64,000 bases of DNA from Alteromonas sp. RKMC-009 (lineage in GTDB: Bacteria; Pseudomonadota; Gammaproteobacteria; Enterobacterales; Alteromonadaceae): contig NZ_CP031010.1 of NCBI RefSeq assembly GCF_003584565.2, positions 4,278,001-4,342,000 of the forward strand. The letters are read 5' to 3'. This document shows positions 17,818-26,430 of this stretch, piece after piece. The notes under the pieces are model-generated. The model saw only the letters and a list, made by a program, of their open reading frames with translations, did not search any database and was not told the origin of the DNA. Both the position numbers and the translations under genes were made by a program. The first letter of the stretch is position 1, and each line of letters begins with the position of its first letter.

Positions 17818-20523
17818 ATGGACAGACGGCAATTCATCGTTAACAGCAGTATGGCGGCGTCCGTACCGTTTGCATTGTCAGCAACAGGTTGTGCTTCATC
17901 GGTAGCGGGGCAGGCAGCAGGGCAACAGGCAATAAAGCCGGTAACTCGACTGCCCGGTGCACTGAGCTGGCTGGAGGGTGAGCAACCCGCTTATCAACCG
18001 GGCACAACGTTCGGCTATCCCTGGCCCCGCGGCGAATTACAAGCTGAAACGCCATTGTCTCTGGTTCATGAATCAGGCACGCAGATCCCATTGCAATCAT
18101 GGCCCACCGCTTACTGGCCCGATGGCTCGGTTAAGTGGACTGCCCATGCTATTCCGGCAGACGCCCGATGCGGTGATGCGTGTAAAATAGTGAAAGGTAA
18201 ACCCGCCACGCCAGCTAAGGCGGTATCTGTTGATGAATCAAATCAGCACATCAATGTAGATACCGGTGTCATACAGTTTTCTGTCCCCAAAAAAGGCTCT
18301 TCGTTAATCAGCACGCTCACCCGCGATGGCAAGGTAACGGGGAAAGACGCCAAACTGGTGGGAATGCGAAAAGCTTCGCCTGATAGCGACGCCACCAATG
18401 AGCATTTTGAATCTCAAATTCAACAGGTCGTTGTGGAACAAAGCGGTCCGGTGCGGGCGGTAATTAAAGTAACCGGCATAAACCGCACCGCATCTCAGCG
18501 TGACTGGCTACCTTTCACGTTACGCATGTACGCTTATGCAGGCGGTGAAACCGTACAACTCACCCATTCATTTATCTTCGACGGAGATGCAGAATCCGAC
18601 TTTATCAGTGGTTTAGGTCTCAGGTTTAACGTGGTGCAAAGAGACGAGCTCTACAACCGCCACGTTCGCTTAGTGGGCGCAGACAACGGTTTATGGGGCG
18701 AAGCGGTAAGAGGTATCACCGGGCTGCGCCGTGACCCGGGTGAAGCGGTCCGGAAAGCACAAATTGAGGGTATAGCTCTGCCACCTGAGTCAGAGTGGGA
18801 TGAACGGGTAACCAGTCGTTTGCATTACATTCCCGTGTGGAACGATGTCACCCTCACCCAGACAACGGCAAACGGTTTCGAAATCCGCAAACGTACGAAA
18901 GCCGGTCATGGCTGGATTGGTTCAGATCAGGGACATCGCGCCAGCGGCGCTGGCTACCTCGGAGGCGTGTCCGGCGGGATCCTGTTTGGTATGCGGGATT
19001 TCTGGCAATTACACCCGGTGCAAATTGATTTGCGGGACACCGGTCAGGATGAATCCTCTGCCACTATCTGGTTCTACTCTCCTGAAGCCCCCGCGATGGA
19101 TTTACGTTTTTACCATGACGGCATGGGTCAGGATACCTACGACAAACAACTCGATGCACTGAATATTATTTATGAAGACTACGAGCCCGGATTCGGCGAC
19201 GCTCATGGTATTGCGCGCACCACAGAATTTACTCTGGCCGTAACCGGCAGTACACCATCCCGCCAGCAAACTATTGATATGGCAGCGGCAATCCGCGAAC
19301 CGGCCAGACTGATTGCCGCACCGCAGGACTACCTGGCAGCCAACGTATTCGGCGGCTGCTGGAGCTTACCGGACTCATCAACCCCTGCCATGAAGAAGAT
19401 TGAAGATCGCCTGGCCTGGCAAGTGGAATATTATGCCGGGCAAGTGGAGCAACGTCACTGGTACGGATTCTGGAACTATGGCGACATTATGCATACCTAC
19501 GACAGCGACCGGCATGTGTGGCGCTATGACATAGGCGGATATGCCTGGGATAATTCTGAGCTCTCGCCGGACCTGTGGCTCTGGTACTCCTTCCTGCGTA
19601 CCGGCGATCCCACCACCTTCCATCTGGCTGAACGAATGACCCGCCACAACCGCGATGTGGACATTTATCACGCTGGCCGGTTTAAAGGATTAGGTACCCG
19701 TCACAATGTGCAGCACTGGGGATGCAGTGCCAAGCAAATGCGGATAAGCACCGCGTCCTATCGCCGTTTTCATTATTTCATTACCGGCGATGACCGCACA
19801 GGTGATGTGCTGAGCGAAGTGACAGATGCGGATAAAGCGCTGGCCGTGCTCAACCCTACCCGCAAGGTAGAAAGAGCCAATCCGATCCCCGGCCTGGCGA
19901 AAATGGGAGCCGGCACAGACTGGGGCTCTGCCGCCGCAAACTGGCTGACCGCCTGGGAACGTACCGGCGATGATAAGTACAGAGCACGTCTTGCGGATGC
20001 CATGACAGTCATCGGCAATCACCCTCAGGGCTTTTTCGCCGGTGCATTTGGGTATGATCCTGAGAAACAGGCGTTAGTACCTTACCCTGAAGCTGACCCA
20101 ACCCTGTCTCATTTAAGTTCAGTGTTCGGCCTCATCGAAATGTCCACAGAACTAAATCAGCTCATCGATATTCCGGCTTACCGGGAAGCCTGGCTTAAAT
20201 ACGGCCGGCTTTACAGCGCACCAGATGAAGAGCAGGAAGCAGCGCTGGGGAAAGTGATGCGCGGCAACAGTCTTACCGTGGCCCACTCGCGGTTAACCGC
20301 CTATGTGGCTGCGCAGGAAAATGATCCTGAACTGGCCAGACGCGCCTGGAAAGAATTCAGGCAGGAATGGGGTGGAGAGAAATCCATTGGCACAACCCGG
20401 GTAGCGGGTCCTGATGTGCTAAACCCCGTTGATGAAGCCGCCTGGGTATCGACAAATGATGCCGCCCAGTGGGGCCTGGCCGCTATTCAGAATCTGGCGC
20501 TGGTGAAGTCAGCGCTTTTATAG
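17818..20523 (+). CDS. Exo-rhamnogalacturonan lyase-like (PL26-type) Tat lipoprotein
   Basis: A 901-aa protein with a twin-arginine signal (MDRRQFIVNSSMAA) followed by a lipobox-like ATGC. N-terminal segments such as LSWLEGEQP, TTFGYPWPRGEL and YWPDGSVKWTAHA are typical of the PcRGLX-like family, which includes PL26 exo-RG lyases. The middle carries a beta-sandwich (FEIRKRTKAGHGW). The C-terminal half is alpha-helical, rich in aromatics, with HNVQHWGCSAKQMRIS as a probable active-site loop. Such enzymes release the unsaturated GalA-Rha disaccharide from RG-I chain ends, the substrate of the GH105 protein encoded next. Family assignment is from recalled sequence style, so the exact PL number is moderately certain. 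It is followed by a strong terminator. Confidence 0.75.
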   Translation: MDRRQFIVNSSMAASVPFALSATGCASSVAGQAAGQQAIKPVTRLPGALSWLEGEQPAYQPGTTFGYPWPRGELQAETPLSLVHESGTQIPLQSWPTAYWPDGSVKWTAHAIPADARCGDACKIVKGKPATPAKAVSVDESNQHINVDTGVIQFSVPKKGSSLISTLTRDGKVTGKDAKLVGMRKASPDSDATNEHFESQIQQVVVEQSGPVRAVIKVTGINRTASQRDWLPFTLRMYAYAGGETVQLTHSFIFDGDAESDFISGLGLRFNVVQRDELYNRHVRLVGADNGLWGEAVRGITGLRRDPGEAVRKAQIEGIALPPESEWDERVTSRLHYIPVWNDVTLTQTTANGFEIRKRTKAGHGWIGSDQGHRASGAGYLGGVSGGILFGMRDFWQLHPVQIDLRDTGQDESSATIWFYSPEAPAMDLRFYHDGMGQDTYDKQLDALNIIYEDYEPGFGDAHGIARTTEFTLAVTGSTPSRQQTIDMAAAIREPARLIAAPQDYLAANVFGGCWSLPDSSTPAMKKIEDRLAWQVEYYAGQVEQRHWYGFWNYGDIMHTYDSDRHVWRYDIGGYAWDNSELSPDLWLWYSFLRTGDPTTFHLAERMTRHNRDVDIYHAGRFKGLGTRHNVQHWGCSAKQMRISTASYRRFHYFITGDDRTGDVLSEVTDADKALAVLNPTRKVERANPIPGLAKMGAGTDWGSAAANWLTAWERTGDDKYRARLADAMTVIGNHPQGFFAGAFGYDPEKQALVPYPEADPTLSHLSSVFGLIEMSTELNQLIDIPAYREAWLKYGRLYSAPDEEQEAALGKVMRGNSLTVAHSRLTAYVAAQENDPELARRAWKEFRQEWGGEKSIGTTRVAGPDVLNPVDEAAWVSTNDAAQWGLAAIQNLALVKSALL

Positions 20524-20593
20524 AATGACGCGCTTTCACCGGTAAAGCGCAACAGTGTGTGGAAAAGGTTTGTGTCAGTCAAACCTACCCTTC

Positions 20594-20619
20594 GGGCGGC
20601 AGTTTTGCCGCCCTTTTTT
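20594..20619 (+). terminator. Rho-independent terminator after the PL26-like gene
   Basis: GGGCGGCA and TGCCGCCC form an eight-bp GC-rich stem with loop GTTT, followed by six T. It isolates the PL26-like gene from the downstream GH105 operon. Confidence 0.92.
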
Positions 20620-20661
20620 CAACGTCCTTCCTTTTCTGATTTCACTTCGCTGAACCCTCTG

Positions 20662-20675
20662 TTTCAAATGTGAAA
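20662..20675. promoter_or_regulatory. Pectin-locus operator candidate, copy 3
   Basis: TTTCAAATGTGAAA, identical to copy 2, lies 54 bases upstream of the GH105 start. It would control the whole GH105-to-DeoR operon, which includes the candidate regulator gene at 25653 (autoregulation). Confidence 0.75.
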
Positions 20676-20729
20676 TTAATGTCACATATTTTAACATTTC
20701 GATGTTAAGCCAATGTAAATCGAGGTAAC

Positions 20730-21899
20730 GTGATTGAAATTGATTATTTCGGTAACGCCGTTACCCGTTTTGGTTTTAAAGAAGGACTTATCATGCCTGC
20801 ATCAGTTAACGACATCGCGTATTCCACCGTCCGGCAGAACATAGACAAACTCATCGACAACTTGGTGAACATCACCGATGAAACCGGAGAATTCTTACTA
20901 AAGCTGGAAGACGGCAGAGTGATAGACACCAAAGGCTGGAATGACTGGGAATGGACCCACGGCATTGGTTTATATGGATTGCTGAAATATTGGGATATCA
21001 CCGGGGACGATAAGGCCCGTGAAATTATAGAAGACTGGTTTGCTAACCGCTTTGCAGAAGGCACTCCCACGAAAAACGTTAACACCATGTCGCCGTTCCT
21101 GACACTGGCATACATGCAGGAACGTACAGGCAACCGCAGCTACCTGCCGTATCTGGATGTGTGGGCCGAATGGATCATGGATGGTATTCCACGCACTGAA
21201 GAAAACGGTATTCAGCATATTGTTTTCAACTCGGTAAACTACCAGCAAATGTGGGATGACACGCTGATGATGAGTGTTATGCCGCTGGCAAAAATCGGCT
21301 TGCTACTCGACCGTCCTCACTATGTTGAAGAAGCTAAGCGCCAGTTTATGGTACACACCAAATATCTGGCTGATCGTAAGACAGGATTATGGTTCCACGG
21401 CTGGACATTCGACGGCCGTCACAACTTTGCTGACGCACTGTGGGCCCGTGGTAATTGCTGGGTCACCATTGCCATTCCTGAGTTTATAGAGCTGCTGGAT
21501 CTCCCTGAAACCGACGCACTGCGATTGTTTTTGATTGAAACCCTGGAGGCTCAGGTTAAAGCACTGGTCGAAACACAGCATGAAAGCGGTTTGTGGCACA
21601 CACTGCTGGATGACCCTACTTCTTACCTTGAAGCATCTGCCGCAGCCGGTTTCGCATACGGCATCTTAAAAGCGGTACGCAAAGGCTACATCAGCGATGA
21701 ATACCGTCCCTGTGCAGAAAAAGCCATTAAAGCTGTGCTTGAAAACATCGATGAAACCGGCGAATTACAGCAGGTCTCGTTTGGTACGCCGGTGTTTGAC
21801 ACCTTACAGGGCTACAAGGATATTCCGCTGACGTCGATGCCTTACGGCCAGTCCATGGCGATTCTGGCACTCGTTGAGTACATGAACGCATACATCTGA
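20730..21899 (+). CDS. GH105 unsaturated rhamnogalacturonyl hydrolase
   Basis: A 389-aa (alpha/alpha)6-barrel protein without a signal peptide, so cytoplasmic. Motifs of GH105/YteR-like enzymes are present: GWNDWEWTHGIGLYGL, QQMWDDTLMMSVMPLA with the catalytic Asp, and WARGNCWVTIAIPEF. It hydrates and cleaves the unsaturated galacturonyl residue from delta-GalA-Rha, giving rhamnose and 5-keto-4-deoxyuronate. The GTG at 20730 has GAGG six bases upstream. An ATG at 20793 has an equally good AAGGA and would remove 21 residues; the true start is open. First gene of a tightly spaced operon running to 28284. Confidence 0.9.
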   Translation: MIEIDYFGNAVTRFGFKEGLIMPASVNDIAYSTVRQNIDKLIDNLVNITDETGEFLLKLEDGRVIDTKGWNDWEWTHGIGLYGLLKYWDITGDDKAREIIEDWFANRFAEGTPTKNVNTMSPFLTLAYMQERTGNRSYLPYLDVWAEWIMDGIPRTEENGIQHIVFNSVNYQQMWDDTLMMSVMPLAKIGLLLDRPHYVEEAKRQFMVHTKYLADRKTGLWFHGWTFDGRHNFADALWARGNCWVTIAIPEFIELLDLPETDALRLFLIETLEAQVKALVETQHESGLWHTLLDDPTSYLEASAAAGFAYGILKAVRKGYISDEYRPCAEKAIKAVLENIDETGELQQVSFGTPVFDTLQGYKDIPLTSMPYGQSMAILALVEYMNAYI

Positions 21900-21925
21900 T
21901 TGATTTAATCAAGGAGGAGCGCACC

Positions 21926-23473
21926 ATGGCACGACGCGAACTCAAACCGGTAAACTACGTAGCATACGGCCTCAATGATATTCTCGGGGCCGGCTCCATG
22001 GCCGTGATCAGTGGCTGGATATTATTTTTCTATACCACATTCTGCGGCTTGTCAGCCGTTCAGGCCGCCAGTATTTTCGCCATCGCCCGTATACTTGATG
22101 CAGTGGCGAGCCCGCTTATTGGTCATATTTCTGATGGATTAGGCAATACCAGACTAGGGCGTCGTTTCGGACGACGCCGGGTATTTCTTATCTTCTCTAT
22201 TCCTCTGTTACCCAGCTTTGCATTGATGTGGGTGAGCGGTCAGCATTATCTGTATTACCTCGTGACGTATGTCTTTTTCGAGCTGGTCTACGCGGCGGTT
22301 ATCATTCCTTATGAAACCCTTGCAGCAGAAATGACAGATGACTATAAGAAAAAGGCTAAACTGGCCGGGGCACGCATTCTGACGGGTCAGGTGTCAGCCA
22401 TCCTGGCCGGCATTTTGCCAAGCTGGATAGTCAGCGCAGTGGGTGGCAAAGAGTCAGCCTCCACCTTCTTAATCATGGGTATCATTTTCTCCGTGCTGTT
22501 TATGGTGGTTGTGTTCACCGTATGGCTTTTCACCTGGGAACGGGACGTCAAGGAAGTCGGGGAACAGGAGCTGACCAAAGGCAAAGGCTGGACGGTTTCC
22601 GGCACGCTCAAAGCGCTGTATACCAACCTGACCTCTACCATGAAAATCCGTGCCTTCAGGCTGCACCTCGGCATGTATCTGGGTGGTTACATCAGTCAGG
22701 ACGTATTTAATGCCGTGTTCACGTATTTCGTGGTGTTTGCTATAGGCGGCTCTGTGGTCATTGCATCAGAAATGATGGCCGTAACCTATGTTGCACAGCT
22801 CTTTGCCGTCGCAGTCGCAATCCCCATGGTGATGAAATTTGGTCCCGCCCCCAGTTACCGGGTTGCCATTTTGCTTTACATCATTGCCATTGTGTCTCTG
22901 GTTGCCATGTATATCACCACCGATAACTTCAACTTCATGTGGCTGATGCTGGGCGTCATTGTTGCAGGATTAGGCCGGGGAGCACTGAACTACATTCCCT
23001 GGAACACATACAATTACATGGCTGATGTAGACCAGATTGTGACCGCTCGACGCCGTGAAGGCAGCTTTGCCGGCGTGATGACCTTTATCCGTAAAGCAAC
23101 CCAGGCCATTGCAGTCATGTCTGTGGGTATTATTCTGGAAGCCGGCGGCTTTATTTCCGGTGCTGAAACCCAAAGCAGCCAGGCCATTTCCACCATCGTC
23201 CTGATGCTCGCCATTGGCCCGGTGTTGGTACTCATTTTCGGCTTTTGGGTCTCGACTAAATTTAAGTTATCCAAAGAAACCCACGAAGTGCTGATGAACG
23301 AAATTGAGCACTTAAAGCGCGGAGCAACCACACCGACAAGCGAAGAAAATAAAGCCATTGTCGAAGACTTATCAGGCTTCGCTTACCGCGACTTGTGGGG
23401 TAATAACACGGTTGGTATTGCACAGGACAACGGTTCATCAGCGGGGAGTCGTCATGAAAATGCCAATGTGTAA
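21926..23473 (+). CDS. GPH-family / MFS sugar:cation symporter
   Basis: A 515-aa inner-membrane protein with about 12 hydrophobic segments. It has the GPH-family hallmark near the N-terminus (NDILGAGSMAVISGWILFF, then ARILDAVASPLIGHISDG), a cytoplasmic RLGRRFGRRRVF loop and PYETLAAEMTDDYKKKAKLAG. Family members import glycosides, glucuronides or oligouronides with H+ or Na+. Between GH105 and the oligogalacturonate lyase it most likely carries unsaturated mono- or disaccharides (delta-GalA, delta-GalA-Rha) from periplasm to cytoplasm. The GGAGG ribosome site is eight bases upstream of ATG. Its last 20 bases overlap the PL22 start, indicating translational coupling. Confidence 0.88.
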   Translation: MARRELKPVNYVAYGLNDILGAGSMAVISGWILFFYTTFCGLSAVQAASIFAIARILDAVASPLIGHISDGLGNTRLGRRFGRRRVFLIFSIPLLPSFALMWVSGQHYLYYLVTYVFFELVYAAVIIPYETLAAEMTDDYKKKAKLAGARILTGQVSAILAGILPSWIVSAVGGKESASTFLIMGIIFSVLFMVVVFTVWLFTWERDVKEVGEQELTKGKGWTVSGTLKALYTNLTSTMKIRAFRLHLGMYLGGYISQDVFNAVFTYFVVFAIGGSVVIASEMMAVTYVAQLFAVAVAIPMVMKFGPAPSYRVAILLYIIAIVSLVAMYITTDNFNFMWLMLGVIVAGLGRGALNYIPWNTYNYMADVDQIVTARRREGSFAGVMTFIRKATQAIAVMSVGIILEAGGFISGAETQSSQAISTIVLMLAIGPVLVLIFGFWVSTKFKLSKETHEVLMNEIEHLKRGATTPTSEENKAIVEDLSGFAYRDLWGNNTVGIAQDNGSSAGSRHENANV

Positions 23474-24803
23474 AGTATTGCTCACCGCAGCGGTTGCCCT
23501 GATGGCCGGGGCTTTGTCTCCGGCAGTCAATGCTGAAGATATTCCCAAATCATGGATTGATAAAGACACCGGCCACCGGGTAATACGCCTGTCAGAAGAA
23601 CCCGGCTCCCGCTCGCTGTACTTTCATCAAAATGCCTACAGCGCAGATGGCAACAGCATGGTTATTTCGGTGGATAACCCCAGAGGAATCGCCGTGGTTA
23701 ATCTGAAAGACGGGACTGTTAAGCGGCTGTTTGAAGACCCTGACGCGGGCATATTGTTCATGGGCCCTGCCAGCCGTGATGTATATGTGACCCGTATAGA
23801 AGGTGCCGGAAGTGGTGAAGTCGTTGCCAAAAATGAGCTGCAACAGCCCACAGAAGTTCTGGCTATCAATATAGACAATGGCCGGGTCCGGCATGTTGCC
23901 ACCGTACCGCGGGGAAAAATTCATTCCATCAACAAGGATGAAAGCCTGCTTATTGGTGCATTTGCAGAGCGCGAATACAGCATTGAATCCGGTCCCCGCC
24001 ACGCCCGTTTCGAAGCACGCTATGAAGCGACCGGTAAAGATGGGAAACCGCTGACCTTTGCAGAAGCCAAAGAAGTGCGCATTAACGAGCGGCTGGAAGC
24101 ACGTATTCCCATGGAAATGTTTGTAGTGGATACCCAAACCGGCGAACAACGAACCATACATAAAGCCACTGACTGGCTGAATCACATTCAGTTCTCCCCC
24201 GCTGACCCGGACAAAATCATGTTTTGCCATGAAGGCCCCTGGCACAAAGTGGATCGCATCTGGACGATGAATGTGGATGGCAGCCATATTCAAAAAATGC
24301 ACACCCGCAGTATGAACATGGAAATTGCCGGTCATGAGTTCTTTGACCACAGCGGCAGCCGTATTTTCTACGACTTACAAACGCCCCGCGGGGAAGTGTT
24401 CTGGTTAGCCAGTGTCGATCTTTCCTCAGGAGAGCGTATCTGGCGGCATATGCCCAGGGACTACTGGTCAGTGCATTTCAACATTTCCCCCGACGGCAAG
24501 CTGTTTGCCGGTGACGGTGGCGATGAAGAAATGGTTGCCAGAGCCAAAGACGGCAAATGGATTTATCTGTTCAGAGATGAACCAATAAACGATGTGGCCG
24601 GGATCAGTGCCCCTGATGCAGCGTCATTGATTAAACCGGCAACCTTGCAGGCAGAGCGTCTGGTCAATATGGCTGACCACGACTACCGCCTTGAACCTAA
24701 CGTTACCTTTACCCCTGATAACAAGTGGGTGGTCTTCCGTTCTAATATGCATGGCCCGGTGCACGTTTACGCCGTAGAAGTGGCCAGAGCACAACAACCT
24801 TAA
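23454..24803 (+). CDS. ogl: Oligogalacturonate lyase, PL22, exported form
   Basis: The start at 23454 (GGGGAG upstream) gives a clear Sec signal peptide, CKVLLTAAVALMAGALSPAVNAED; the extension from 23358 lies wholly inside the transporter gene. The roughly 425-aa mature protein is a beta-propeller with PL22 motifs: SWIDKDTGHRVIRLSEEPGS, SLYFHQNAYSADG, FCHEGPWHKVDRIW, AGHEFFDHSG and a VHFNISPDG block. These hold the His/Gln metal site. PL22 splits digalacturonate and oligogalacturonates to 5-keto-4-deoxyuronate. The enterobacterial Ogl is cytoplasmic, so a signal peptide implies periplasmic cleavage before uptake by the adjacent transporter. Confidence 0.9.
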   Translation: MKMPMCKVLLTAAVALMAGALSPAVNAEDIPKSWIDKDTGHRVIRLSEEPGSRSLYFHQNAYSADGNSMVISVDNPRGIAVVNLKDGTVKRLFEDPDAGILFMGPASRDVYVTRIEGAGSGEVVAKNELQQPTEVLAINIDNGRVRHVATVPRGKIHSINKDESLLIGAFAEREYSIESGPRHARFEARYEATGKDGKPLTFAEAKEVRINERLEARIPMEMFVVDTQTGEQRTIHKATDWLNHIQFSPADPDKIMFCHEGPWHKVDRIWTMNVDGSHIQKMHTRSMNMEIAGHEFFDHSGSRIFYDLQTPRGEVFWLASVDLSSGERIWRHMPRDYWSVHFNISPDGKLFAGDGGDEEMVARAKDGKWIYLFRDEPINDVAGISAPDAASLIKPATLQAERLVNMADHDYRLEPNVTFTPDNKWVVFRSNMHGPVHVYAVEVARAQQP

Positions 24804-24814
24804 GGAAACCGGTT

Positions 24815-25576
24815 ATGTCTGTTTCATTTGATCTAACGAACAAAACAGCCCTGGTGACAGGCGCGAGCCGTGGAATAGGCCAGGCCCTCGCCACCGGACT
24901 TGCCAGTGCAGGCGCCAGAGTGATCTGTGCCAGCAGCCGCGCCGGCGGATGTGACGATACTGTTGCCCAAATCCGCGATAACGGTGGCGAAGCCACCGCA
25001 TTGTCAGCCAATTTAAGTGACGCTGATGCAACACTGGCCCTCGCTGAAGAAGCGTTATCTGTGTATGGCGGCGTGGATATTCTGCTCAATAACGGCGGAA
25101 CGATTTTCCGGGCACCGGCGACAGATTTTCCGCTGGATAAGTGGCAGGAAGTGATGCGGGTGAATATTGATTCTGCATTTATTTTGTCGCAAGCCATCGG
25201 CAAAACCATGGTAGAGCGCCAGTCGGGGAAAATTATCAATATAGCATCGATGCTGAGCTACAGCGGAGGTATAACGGTTCCTGCCTATACCGCCAGCAAG
25301 CATGCGATTGCCGGTTTAACCAAAGCGCTGGCCAATGAATGGGGCGCGCATAATGTGCAGGTTAATGCCATCGCACCGGGCTACATCCGTACCGACAATA
25401 CTCAGGCCCTGCAGGATGATGAAAACCGCAGCACTGAAATTCTCAAGCGTATTCCTGCTAACCGCTGGGGCGAGGCGCAGGACTTACAGGGGGCAGCCGT
25501 TTTTCTTGCCAGCGCAGCAAGCAATTACATCAACGGACACATTCTGGCCGTGGATGGCGGATTTTTAGCCCGGTAA
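24815..25576 (+). CDS. kduD: 2-dehydro-3-deoxy-D-gluconate 5-dehydrogenase (KduD)
   Basis: A 253-aa classical short-chain dehydrogenase. It has the nucleotide motif TGASRGIG (about residues 16-23), NNGG where NNAG is usual, catalytic Ser in IINIASMLS, and YTASK. The C-terminal half (VNAIAPGYIRTDNTQAL, RIPANRWG, AVDGGFLAR) matches KduD rather than general SDRs. It reduces or oxidises between 2,5-diketo-3-deoxygluconate and 2-keto-3-deoxygluconate (KDG) in the unsaturated uronate pathway. It follows ogl by 11 bases and has AAGGA upstream. The preceding step enzyme KduI is absent from the window. Confidence 0.93.
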   Translation: MSVSFDLTNKTALVTGASRGIGQALATGLASAGARVICASSRAGGCDDTVAQIRDNGGEATALSANLSDADATLALAEEALSVYGGVDILLNNGGTIFRAPATDFPLDKWQEVMRVNIDSAFILSQAIGKTMVERQSGKIINIASMLSYSGGITVPAYTASKHAIAGLTKALANEWGAHNVQVNAIAPGYIRTDNTQALQDDENRSTEILKRIPANRWGEAQDLQGAAVFLASAASNYINGHILAVDGGFLAR

Positions 25577-25652
25577 CCCGTACCGGGCGGGATTGGCAGT
25601 TCCCTTCCGGCAGCGGATAAAGGTTAGCTACATAGCAAAAAAGGACACAGTT

Positions 25653-26426
25653 ATGACAGAACGATATTTGATACCCAGTGTGGTGCATGCCTGCGAAGTT
25701 TTCCGCTTGCTGGCCAGCAGAGATCGCGGCATGACCATGCAGGAACTGGAAGCTGCACTGGATCTGCCGCGAACCACGGTTTTCCGTTTACTTCGTACGC
25801 TGGTCGCCGAAGAGATGCTGGAAAAGCGCGGCAAAATTTACTTCTGTGGTGCCAATCTGATGCAGTTGGGTCTGCAAATCATTCACTCAGATCGCATGCA
25901 GCAAATGGCCATACCCCATATTCAGCGTCTGGCTCTGCGTACCGGTCATACTGCGCATCTGGCTGTACCGAATCACGGTAAAGCGCTGATCGTCGAAGTG
26001 TTCGACAGCCCGAATCCGTTAATGGTATCCAAACGACCTGGTGTAGAAGCCCAAATGCACTGCTCTTCAACAGGGAAGGTGTTTCTGGCGTTTTTGTATT
26101 ACGACAATCTGGAACTGTTGCTGGCCGAACATCCTATGGAACAGCATACGCCGTTTACCATCACTAACATCGCCGATTTACGCAAAGAGCTTAACCGGGT
26201 ACGGGCATTAGGTTATGCCGTTGACGAAAGAGAATATAACAAGGACGTACGGTGTGTTGCCGTTCCTGTGCGCAATAGCCTCGGCACCGTAGTGGCATCG
26301 GTAGGTATCACCGCACCGGCCGCTGTATTCCCTAAAACAGCCGTGCCTAAAGTGGCTGAAATGGTTAAAGAAGCAGCCAGAGGCATCTATAAAGATGCCT
26401 ATCAGCTTGAACGGGTAAGTAATTAG
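25653..26426 (+). CDS. kdgR: IclR-family transcriptional regulator, KdgR-like
   Basis: The start at 25653 has AAGGA ten bases upstream; the start at 25593 adds 20 residues out of family. The 257-aa protein has the IclR winged helix at about residues 10-70 (MTMQELEAALDLPRTTVFRLLRTL) and an effector domain with CSSTGKVFLAF and VPVRNSLGTVVASVGITAP. Members of the KdgR group are repressors that leave DNA on binding KDG. Lying between kduD and kdgK, it very probably senses KDG, and the TTTCAAATGTGAAA boxes are its likely targets (inference). The symbol is given by context; specificity is not proven by sequence. Confidence 0.82.
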   Translation: MTERYLIPSVVHACEVFRLLASRDRGMTMQELEAALDLPRTTVFRLLRTLVAEEMLEKRGKIYFCGANLMQLGLQIIHSDRMQQMAIPHIQRLALRTGHTAHLAVPNHGKALIVEVFDSPNPLMVSKRPGVEAQMHCSSTGKVFLAFLYYDNLELLLAEHPMEQHTPFTITNIADLRKELNRVRALGYAVDEREYNKDVRCVAVPVRNSLGTVVASVGITAPAAVFPKTAVPKVAEMVKEAARGIYKDAYQLERVSN

Positions 26427-26430
26427 GTCG

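Noticed and set aside
23358..23453. N-terminal extension of the PL22 lyase
   Set aside because: It lies inside the transporter gene and would bury the clear signal peptide that begins at 23454.
23592..24350. 252-codon open frame on the minus strand inside the PL22 gene
   Set aside because: It is antisense to a well-supported enzyme and its product has no domain or signal; long antisense frames are common in such GC-balanced genes.
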